The notes beneath the pieces are model-generated. The model had not been told where the DNA came from. It searched no databases and saw only the letters and a program-made list of their open reading frames with translations. This document shows, one piece after another, positions 1 through 5,171 of a stretch of DNA of 5,171 nt (its first letter is position 1; each line of letters starts with the position of its first letter). This DNA is from Nitrospirota bacterium (GTDB lineage Bacteria; Nitrospirota_A; Leptospirillia; Leptospirillales; Leptospirillaceae). The DNA is taken from the NCBI GenBank assembly GCA_021829515.1, contig JAKBPM010000055.1, forward strand, positions 1 to 5,171. Reading direction: 5' to 3'. The position numbers and the translations under genes are program-made.

Positions 1-80
1 CAAAAATTTGTCGTGCACCCGAAATGACGGGGATCGGATCTCAGAGAATTTATGGGCAGGATCCCTCCCCCGACCATCCA

Positions 81-731
81 TTATCCAGTTTCCACAGAAG
101 ATGAGAGAACGTCTTGAACCCGGGCCCTGAGATCAGGGATCAGTTCATTGGAAAACCAGGGATTTTTCTTGAACCAAAGGGCATTTCTTGGGGATGGGTG
201 GGGAAGGGGAAGAATCCCGGGAGAAAACCGTCGCCATGAAGCAACTCTTTCAGTCAGGGACTGACTTTTTCCTAAAAAATACCACTGAGAATACTGCCCG
301 ACAAGAAGGCAAAGATCAACCCGGGGAAGCCAGTTCAAGAGTTCGCCAAACCATAATGGCGCACACTCTTTTCTCGGAGGCAGGTCGCCCCGTACTCCCG
401 TCCCCGGATAACAATAGCCCATCGGAATAATAGCAACAAGGGAAGAATCGTAAAAAATCTCCTTCCCGACACCCATCCATTTTCTCAGACGTTCTCCGCT
501 CGGATCATTCCATGGGATACCTGTCTCATGAACCAGACGCCCTGGTGCCTGACCGACAATCAGTATCCTGGCACGTTCATCGCAAACGAGGACAGGTCGC
601 GGACCCATCGGCAAGCGCTGCTCACAAACACGACACCCGCGAACCGCTTCCAGCAGGGAAGGCAGACTCAAATACGCTGCTGTATCCCCACGGCTATTTT
701 TTCTGGCCATCTCCCTTAAAAACAGCATCAT
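81..731 (-). CDS. Uracil-DNA glycosylase superfamily protein, family-4-like with probable Fe-S cluster
   Basis: A 216-residue protein of the uracil-DNA glycosylase superfamily, expected to excise uracil or another damaged or modified base from DNA in the cytoplasm. Seen directly: motif GQAPG (residues 60-64) followed by TGIPWNDPSG (70-79), the usual water-activating/uracil-pocket segment; and HPSPRN (178-183), the C-terminal minor-groove/leucine-loop motif with its His-Pro-Ser. Four cysteines, C33-x2-C36 and C107-x15-C123, have the spacing that binds a 4Fe-4S cluster in family 4 enzymes. The usual family 4 Glu in GEAPG is Gln here, so substrate and activity may differ from a standard enzyme. 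The start ATG overlaps the helicase stop as ATGA, and a G-rich GGCGGGGTGG precedes it, so translation is probably coupled to the helicase. An ATG immediately follows the first, and M8 is another possible start. The superfamily call is firm; the exact subfamily and substrate are inferred. Confidence 0.9.
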   Translation of the reverse strand: MMLFLREMARKNSRGDTAAYLSLPSLLEAVRGCRVCEQRLPMGPRPVLVCDERARILIVGQAPGRLVHETGIPWNDPSGERLRKWMGVGKEIFYDSSLVAIIPMGYCYPGTGVRGDLPPRKECAPLWFGELLNWLPRVDLCLLVGQYSQWYFLGKSQSLTERVASWRRFSPGILPLPHPSPRNALWFKKNPWFSNELIPDLRARVQDVLSSSVETG

Positions 732-3700
732 CCACCCCGCCTGTTATTTTCATACAGATCCGCAGGCATCGGGTAAAGAAGCCGCCAGATCATCCGGATG
801 GGCCGTTCTCCTTCATGGCCCTGATGCTCTACAGGACCCAAATAAGTGAATGGAACTGTCTGTTGGTTTTTTCTCTTCACATCACGAACAAAAACGAGGA
901 TCGTGAACCCCCTCTCCTTGTGGTGAATCAAGTTTTGCCCGGTTTCGGAGAGGATCGCGGTATTGGACTGTGACTCCCAGTGAAGAAGTGTCCGGCTGAT
1001 TGGATAATCGGCATACATCGTTGTCGGAGAAAAGTCCTTTTCCGTTTTTCCAAAGGTTACAAGAAGGGAATAGGCCTTGATTTCCCGAAAAAGGATCACG
1101 CCAACCCCTCTTTGCCCATCCTTTTCGATAGAGAAGTTGCCCAAAGCCCCCTGCAGGTCTTCATTCCCATAGCGACCATGGAGGCAAAGCGAAGTGCTGA
1201 AAGGGAGGTCCGGAACGGCTGGACTGGCATCGCTGTTATCTCCCGCCCAATCAAGAATCTCCACAAGATCCCATAAAATCGACGGATTACGGGAAAGACG
1301 GCTGAAAGAATCTTTAACCGAACCCATCCCAAGAAGACTTGCTTTTTTTCTCCAGAGCCTTCGGTGAATGGCTGGCCCCCAGTCTCCTGAAACCCGAAGT
1401 GCCTGGTCAACATCCCCCATCTGAAGGTGGCGGATTGTCTTGTCCAGAATTCCGATCTCATTCGGAGCATTCATATGTGATACGTGAATCAACGATTTCC
1501 GAAGAATCGTGAAATCGGGATCGGAGGGGGGCAAAGAGAGACGTGCTTTGGATTTCCAGCCGCTCCAGCTCTCGGACGCCAGAAGAATATCGGGCTCAAT
1601 ATCGTAATGAACAATAAAGTTTCCAAAAGTAAGGGGCTTACCGGTTTCAGCCTCAAACGTTTCCATGCTCTCCGGAACAAATGCCGACAGATTCCTGAGA
1701 TTCGCCCGAATCGTTTCAAGAACCTGCTTCCGGGCAATTCGGTCAAGACGAATGGAACAACCGGGAGGAACATGGGGAAAACCCTCTTCTACTTCTCGTT
1801 CTATCGAGTAACGGTGGCGGGGAAGAAGAGCCTTCAGCTTGATATCAATCCGGTATCGACGATGAATCTGCCCAACAAAATCAAGAACCGTCAGGCAATC
1901 TTTTTCCGGAGCATGACGCAAGCCCCGGCCCATTTGCTGGAGAAATACTGTCAGACTCTCGGTCGGTCGAAGAAAAAGGATCGTGTTGACTGATGGCAGA
2001 TCAATTCCTTCACTCAGTTTATCCACAGTAAAAAGGAAGGAAAGTCTTCCGGAAGAGAGATCGTACAAGCGTTTTTGGCAGTCAATCTGATCCACCTCCG
2101 ACAAAACAACTGACGAAGGGATTCCCCGGAGACTAAAGTGTTCAGCCATATATCTCGCATGTTTCTGACTGGCGCAAAAACCGATTCCCTTGAGATTTTC
2201 ACGGTCCGGAACATAACGGTCCATCGAAGAAAGAATCACGTTCAAACGATTTTTTGCCAGAATATCGTCACCGGTATAAACGTTTTCAAGGGCTGAAATA
2301 TCGAGACGACCGTTTTTCCAGAAACGCTCCTCCAACAAGGAAACAGGATCCGACACACCAAAATATTGGAACGGGCAAAGAAGCTTCTCTTCCAATGCTT
2401 CTGGAAGCCTTATCTCGGCAGCAAATCGGTTATCAAAATCAGAAACAACACTCACCCCGTCCATTCTTTCGGGAGTCGCTGTAAGACCCAGAAGAATTTC
2501 CGGAGAAAAATAGTCGAAAAGGAGCCGATAGCTTCCTGCTGGTGCGTGATGGACCTCGTCGATCACAATAAAATCGTAAAAATCGCTTTTCAGCTGATCC
2601 TGAAGCTTTCTGCTCGACAACATTCCTGTCGAGCAGAAAAGGTGGTCCAGCCGGGAAGGCTCGTGCCCTCCCCCAAGGATCTCACCGAACGTAGGCTCAC
2701 GGAGAATATTTCTGAAGGTGGCCATCGCCTGCTCAAGAATTTCCACCCGGTGAGCCACAAAAAGAAAACGTGACTGACGTTTTTTCTGCTCGTAAAAACG
2801 CCGGAAGTCGAAAGCAGCCACAACTGTTTTTCCTGTACCTGTCGCCGCAACAACAAGATTCTTCTTTCGGCCATTGAGTCTCTCCCGGTCGAGAGCCTCG
2901 AGTATTCTCTCCTGGAAAGGGTAGGGGCTGATGTCAAAGAAAAAAGTCCCGGGCCCCTTTTCGGACTTTTTCGCCTGTGAAATTGCCTGTCTGAAGTCTT
3001 CATGCTGGTCCGGGCCATATGGAACAAACTCCCTGCTGTTCCAGTAGGTCTCAAACTCTACCCTGAACTTCTCCAGAATATGAGGCATATCCTGCGCCGT
3101 TACCTTGAGGTTCCACTCAAGCCCGCTGATCATGGCCGGATGTGACATGTTCGACGAACCGATATATGCGGTTGAAAAACCTGAAAAACGATGAAAATGA
3201 TAGGCTTTTGCATGAAGACGGGTCCTCGTTGTATCGTAGGAAACCCGGATACTGACATTCGGGAACATGGATAAGCGCTCAACAGCCAAAGGGTCTGAAG
3301 CACCCATATATGAGGTTGTAATCAGACGGACAGGGATCCGACTCCTTGAAAGCTCATCAAAACCATCGAGCAATAGTCTCAAGCCAGACCATTTGATAAA
3401 TGACACAAGAATATCAACCCGGTCTGCCGAATACATCTCATTGAGAATCTCATCAGCAAGCTGGGGCTCCGATGGAGCCCCAGTAAACAGGGAGCTTTTG
3501 TCAATTGGAGTCTGGGGACGGGGAACCCTGGTCATCCCGGAGTACCGGGGAGGAGTAATTTCAAGAAGAAGTGGCTTTGCAGCAGGAACTAGGCATCTTT
3601 CTCTTAAATGATCAAGCCCCCCATCAAGGGCAATTCTCTCAAGAAGGTGGTTGACCAGAGCCATCCTTTTTTCCGGGGAAGGAGACTCCAGCAAGGCTTG

Positions 3701-3859
3701 ATGGAGTACTTGAGAGACAAATGCAACATAGCGTGATGGCTCTTCTTCAGGTTCAAGTTTTCCGAAGACGGCACGCAGGTCAGGATAATGGGAGAGAACC
3801 TCTCTCAGGCGTTCATCGAGCAGTTCTTCATAAAGCCCACTGGGAAGAGGTTCCAACAA
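728..3859 (-). CDS. PLD-like nuclease / SF2 DEAD-DEAH helicase fusion with DUF3427-type C-terminus
   Basis: A 1043-residue multidomain DNA-processing enzyme. Residues 1-100 carry the LPSGLYEELL segment that I recall as the N-terminus of this family. Residues about 130-275 form a phospholipase-D-like domain with HAK (H216, K218) and GSSN (234-237); the Asp of the classic HxK(x4)D motif is His223. An SF2 helicase core follows: Q-like YPFQ (313-316), Walker A GTGKT (341-345), DEVH (434-437), TAT (460-462), GIDLP (618-622) and QQMGRGLR (641-648), so all ATPase motifs are intact. Residues about 770-1040 look like DUF3427, with HGRY (894-897). With a single HKD motif the nuclease would need to dimerise, as known for one-motif PLD enzymes. 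The start is TTG: an in-frame TAA lies 12 nt upstream and the next ATG is at M66, too far in. It follows the TPR gene by 73 nt and overlaps the glycosylase start by 4 nt. Related fusions are commonly annotated simply as helicases; the biological role is not established, with repair or phage defence being inferences. Confidence 0.93.
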   Translation of the reverse strand: MLEPLPSGLYEELLDERLREVLSHYPDLRAVFGKLEPEEEPSRYVAFVSQVLHQALLESPSPEKRMALVNHLLERIALDGGLDHLRERCLVPAAKPLLLEITPPRYSGMTRVPRPQTPIDKSSLFTGAPSEPQLADEILNEMYSADRVDILVSFIKWSGLRLLLDGFDELSRSRIPVRLITTSYMGASDPLAVERLSMFPNVSIRVSYDTTRTRLHAKAYHFHRFSGFSTAYIGSSNMSHPAMISGLEWNLKVTAQDMPHILEKFRVEFETYWNSREFVPYGPDQHEDFRQAISQAKKSEKGPGTFFFDISPYPFQERILEALDRERLNGRKKNLVVAATGTGKTVVAAFDFRRFYEQKKRQSRFLFVAHRVEILEQAMATFRNILREPTFGEILGGGHEPSRLDHLFCSTGMLSSRKLQDQLKSDFYDFIVIDEVHHAPAGSYRLLFDYFSPEILLGLTATPERMDGVSVVSDFDNRFAAEIRLPEALEEKLLCPFQYFGVSDPVSLLEERFWKNGRLDISALENVYTGDDILAKNRLNVILSSMDRYVPDRENLKGIGFCASQKHARYMAEHFSLRGIPSSVVLSEVDQIDCQKRLYDLSSGRLSFLFTVDKLSEGIDLPSVNTILFLRPTESLTVFLQQMGRGLRHAPEKDCLTVLDFVGQIHRRYRIDIKLKALLPRHRYSIEREVEEGFPHVPPGCSIRLDRIARKQVLETIRANLRNLSAFVPESMETFEAETGKPLTFGNFIVHYDIEPDILLASESWSGWKSKARLSLPPSDPDFTILRKSLIHVSHMNAPNEIGILDKTIRHLQMGDVDQALRVSGDWGPAIHRRLWRKKASLLGMGSVKDSFSRLSRNPSILWDLVEILDWAGDNSDASPAVPDLPFSTSLCLHGRYGNEDLQGALGNFSIEKDGQRGVGVILFREIKAYSLLVTFGKTEKDFSPTTMYADYPISRTLLHWESQSNTAILSETGQNLIHHKERGFTILVFVRDVKRKNQQTVPFTYLGPVEHQGHEGERPIRMIWRLLYPMPADLYENNRRGG
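2607..2639. repeat. Perfect 13-bp inverted repeat inside the helicase coding sequence
   Basis: The arms TTTCTGCTCGACA (2607-2619) and TGTCGAGCAGAAA (2627-2639) are exact reverse complements around a 7-nt spacer. On the coding strand they encode helicase residues 407-418 (LFCSTGMLSSRK), just before the DEVH motif. No U-tract follows on either strand, so it is not a terminator. It would form a stable mRNA hairpin or a DNA cruciform. Confidence 0.85.
3461..3483. repeat. Perfect 10-bp GC-rich inverted repeat inside the helicase coding sequence
   Basis: CTGGGGCTCC (3461-3470) and GGAGCCCCAG (3474-3483) are exact reverse complements around a 3-nt loop. They encode helicase residues 126-133 (TGAPSEPQ), at the boundary between the N-terminal segment and the PLD-like domain. 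There is no U-tract after it on the coding strand, so termination is unlikely. A strong mRNA stem at a domain border could slow ribosomes. Confidence 0.85.
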
Positions 3860-3860
3860 T

Positions 3861-3865
3861 TCTCC
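3861..3865 (-). promoter_or_regulatory. Shine-Dalgarno site deciding the TTG start of the helicase
   Basis: GGAGA on the minus strand lies just before two consecutive TTG codons. The spacing from GGAG is 2 nt to the first TTG and 5 nt to the second, so the second TTG (3856-3854) may be the true initiator, which would shorten the protein by one residue. No ATG or GTG fits in frame between the upstream stop and this site. Confidence 0.6.
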
Positions 3866-3932
3866 GGATTAATATGATCAAGAGAGCCCCGGCCAATGGA
3901 ACCTTCTCGATATTGCAGGAAAAGTTCGAATA

Positions 3933-4976
3933 TTACGAAGTTCCTTCACGAACCGAAGAAGTTGCAAGATCCATCGCTAAAAGATCAGCTTCCGGAAGTC
4001 TCTCCCGATACAGGGAAGAAAGGCGGGCCAGGCTCATTCCCGTCAATGGGTTCGAACGCCCCCGGCTTTTCTCCCAGCGGTCGAGAGAAAGTGTCGCCCT
4101 CACCTCAAAAAGAGGCGCAGGATTTTCTCCGGCAATTGATATCGCTCTTTCAAAGGCCTGAAGGATCTCTCCCTCCGCTCTTTCTTTCACAGAATGGAGC
4201 TCTGCCATGACTCTCCACATTTCCGACAGCAGAACCCGGTCTCCTGTTTCGGAAGAGCGGGAAATGGCCCGTTCAAGAAATAAAGTGGCCTGATCCGCAT
4301 CACCCAGTTTCTGAAATCCTTCAGAAACGGACAAAAGAGCCAGAACATCAAAATTTCCCCCGGAAAGCTCTTCAAGATGCCGTTCCATTTCCCGGATTCC
4401 CTCCTCCTTCTCTCCGGAAAGGGACCTGGCCCACCCTGCCAGGACTCCCGCCTGGGAATACCAAAAACGCAGACCATGTTCACGGCAGTGATCTTTCAGA
4501 AGATTTGCATGGCGCAAAGTCGGAGCAACTTCCCCGCGAATCCGGTGAAAAAAGCTCTCTGCCGCCATGACCTGGGCATTGATCAAAGGATTCCCGGACA
4601 TTCTGGCAAGGTCAGGCGAAGAATGATGAAAATCAAAGGCTTCTTTTGATTCAAGGGCAACAGCAAGGAGAAGGGAGAGATAGGCCTGGCAGACAGAAAG
4701 GGTTGAAACCCCTCCATGGGAATGGAACAAGTCGGAGTCGCAAGATGGAAAATCGATGACTTCTCTCAGGTCCTGTTGCGATGTCTGGAAATGTCCACAC
4801 CAGAAAGCAGAAATCCCGCGGGCTTTTTTGGCTTTCAGAAAAAAGGCCGGCCTCTGGGACTGTCTTGCCGCTGCAAAAAGGTCATCGCAAAATGCCAGGG
4901 AATCACCCCACCTCCCTTCAGCGGAGAGGGCCTCCCAGTTATCGTAAAGAGTAGAGAAGGTCGGCTCCAGAATCAT
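3933..4976 (-). CDS. Stand-alone TPR-like helical-repeat protein, related to the C-terminal module of ATPase/cyclase regulators
   Basis: A 347-residue, all-helical, probably cytoplasmic protein with no signal peptide or membrane segment. Degenerate tetratricopeptide-type repeats are visible at about residues 8-70, 165-202, 208-245, 248-282 and 285-325. The pattern FW-x7-GWA-x5-G-x2-EEGI-x2-M (171-197) and the earlier ARGISAFWCG (52-61) are characteristic, from my knowledge of the family, of the TPR half of large proteins that carry a class III cyclase or winged-helix domain plus an AAA ATPase in front. Here the protein begins almost at the start of that TPR half, and an in-frame TGA lies about 30 nt upstream of the ATG, so the enzymatic part is absent. 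AAAGGGG precedes the ATG at short spacing. It is the first gene visible in the likely operon, 73 nt before the helicase. A scaffold or sensor role is inference. It could instead be a decayed remnant, though the reading frame is intact over its whole length. Confidence 0.82.
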   Translation of the reverse strand: MILEPTFSTLYDNWEALSAEGRWGDSLAFCDDLFAAARQSQRPAFFLKAKKARGISAFWCGHFQTSQQDLREVIDFPSCDSDLFHSHGGVSTLSVCQAYLSLLLAVALESKEAFDFHHSSPDLARMSGNPLINAQVMAAESFFHRIRGEVAPTLRHANLLKDHCREHGLRFWYSQAGVLAGWARSLSGEKEEGIREMERHLEELSGGNFDVLALLSVSEGFQKLGDADQATLFLERAISRSSETGDRVLLSEMWRVMAELHSVKERAEGEILQAFERAISIAGENPAPLFEVRATLSLDRWEKSRGRSNPLTGMSLARLSSLYRERLPEADLLAMDLATSSVREGTS

Positions 4977-4979
4977 AGT

Positions 4980-4986
4980 CCCCTTT
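4980..4986 (-). promoter_or_regulatory. Probable ribosome binding site of the TPR gene
   Basis: AAAGGGG on the minus strand ends 3 nt before the ATG. It is a purine-rich but non-canonical Shine-Dalgarno sequence with short spacing. It supports this ATG as the start, together with the in-frame stop a little further upstream. Confidence 0.5.
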
Positions 4987-5022
4987 CTGCCCGAAAAACG
5001 GAGAGATCAAGAATAGAAGCGG

Positions 5023-5050
5023 CCAGAAGGCTGGATTCGGCCCAGCCTGG
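5023..5050. repeat. Small hairpin in the leader of the TPR gene
   Basis: GGCTGG (5029-5034) pairs with CCAGCC (5042-5047) around a 7-nt loop. An outer CCA/TGG extends it across a 3-nt bulge. It lies about 50-75 nt upstream of the TPR start codon, inside the presumed 5' leader. No U-run follows it. Whether it regulates anything is unknown. Confidence 0.4.
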
Positions 5051-5062
5051 AAGAGATCCTCT

Positions 5063-5090
5063 TTGTCCAGAGTGGGGTCGATTCTATCAT
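5063..5090 (+). promoter_or_regulatory. Candidate sigma-70-type promoter on the plus strand
   Basis: TTGTCC (5063-5068) and TATCAT (5085-5090) are separated by 16 nt. They match the -35 consensus at four of six positions and the -10 consensus at five of six. It points away from all genes in the window, toward the terminator at 5109-5149, with an expected transcription start near 5097. Short motifs like these occur by chance, so the call rests mainly on the pairing with that terminator. Confidence 0.35.
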
Positions 5091-5091
5091 A
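5081..5091 (-). promoter_or_regulatory. Possible -10 elements for the minus-strand operon
   Basis: On the minus strand TATGAT (5091-5086) and TAGAAT (5086-5081) both resemble a -10 box about 105 nt upstream of the TPR start codon. No good -35 box is found 16-18 nt upstream of either. TATGAT overlaps the plus-strand -10 candidate because CTATCATAG is nearly symmetric, which would allow divergent initiation from one site. This is weak evidence for the operon promoter. Confidence 0.25.
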
Positions 5092-5108
5092 GGGAAAAAG
5101 TGACTGCT

Positions 5109-5149
5109 CCCGCCACTAAACCATGAAATGGTTGTAGTGGGGGCTTTTT
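5109..5149 (+). terminator. Rho-independent terminator, plus-strand orientation
   Basis: A 14-bp stem with two single-base bulges runs between 5109-5123 and 5129-5143 around the loop TGAAA, and is followed by C and five T residues (5145-5149). On the minus strand the nearest T-run comes 8 nt after the stem foot (5099-5095), so function there would be poor. No plus-strand gene precedes it in this window, so it would end either a short RNA from the promoter candidate at 5063-5090 or antisense read-through, or act as an attenuator for a gene further right. Confidence 0.65.
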
Positions 5150-5171
5150 GGGGCTAACCCCGAGACTCCAG

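Noticed and set aside
1..80. Terminator for the operon beyond the glycosylase stop
   Set aside because: Only a 4-bp CCCG/CGGG stem and an interrupted GGATC/GATCC pairing are seen, and the T-run at the window edge is too far from either. The true terminator may lie outside the window.
512..973. Plus-strand ORF of 153 codons
   Set aside because: It lies across the 5' part of the glycosylase gene and the 3' end of the helicase gene, antisense to both. Its translation shows no recognisable domain, while the minus strand encodes clear motifs.
1484..1993. Plus-strand ORF of 169 codons
   Set aside because: It lies entirely within the helicase gene on the opposite strand and has no domain signal.
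2047..2056. CTTCCGGAAG palindrome
   Set aside because: It is a short self-complementary run without a loop inside coding sequence, in a gene where TCCGGA-type codon pairs are common; nothing distinguishes it from chance.
2590..3054. Minus-strand ORF of 154 codons in another frame
   Set aside because: It overlaps the Walker A and motif I region of the helicase in an alternate frame; the helicase frame carries all conserved motifs.
3866..3900. Separate promoter for the helicase (TTGGCC, 16 nt, TATTAA on the minus strand)
   Set aside because: Both boxes are poor, and a start from them would fall on or past the ribosome binding site, leaving no usable leader.
3721..4210. Two overlapping plus-strand ORFs spanning the TPR-helicase junction
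   Set aside because: Both are arginine- and serine-rich antisense products with no domain, mutually overlapping and covering parts of the two real minus-strand genes.
1..5171. CRISPR array, tRNA, rRNA or insertion sequence
   Set aside because: No regularly spaced direct repeats, no cloverleaf-like sequence and no transposase motif or paired terminal repeats were seen.

Overview
This is bacterial DNA of roughly even base composition, densely coded on the minus strand. It carries no rRNA, tRNA or other marker that fixes the lineage. I can say only that it is a bacterium using Shine-Dalgarno-led and partly non-ATG (TTG) starts, and I do not name a genus.

Three genes lie head-to-tail on the minus strand, read right to left. 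The first (4976-3933) is a 347-residue helical-repeat protein. It matches the TPR-type C-terminal module of large ATPase or adenylate-cyclase-like regulators but lacks the enzymatic domains. After a 73-nt gap comes a 1043-residue fusion protein (3859-728) with a conserved N-terminal segment, a phospholipase-D/HKD nuclease-like domain, a complete superfamily 2 helicase core and a DUF3427-type C-terminus. It starts at TTG. Its stop overlaps the start of the third gene by the 4-nt ATGA junction. That gene (731-81) encodes a uracil-DNA-glycosylase-superfamily protein with four cysteines spaced as in iron-sulfur-containing family 4 enzymes.

The helicase-nuclease and glycosylase are almost certainly co-translated and suggest a DNA-processing unit: base excision coupled to a helicase with a nuclease-like domain. 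The TPR protein may be a partner or sensor, but that is inference from position only. The set could be a repair module or an anti-phage module; the sequence alone does not decide.

The 195 nt at the right end hold no gene. They contain a leader for the TPR gene with a small hairpin, and a strong-looking intrinsic terminator pointing in the plus direction, preceded by a plausible plus-strand promoter. This is opposite to all genes seen and could define a roughly 50-nt RNA or the leader of a gene to the right of the window. Two perfect inverted repeats sit inside the helicase coding sequence. The leftmost 80 nt show no gene and no convincing terminator.
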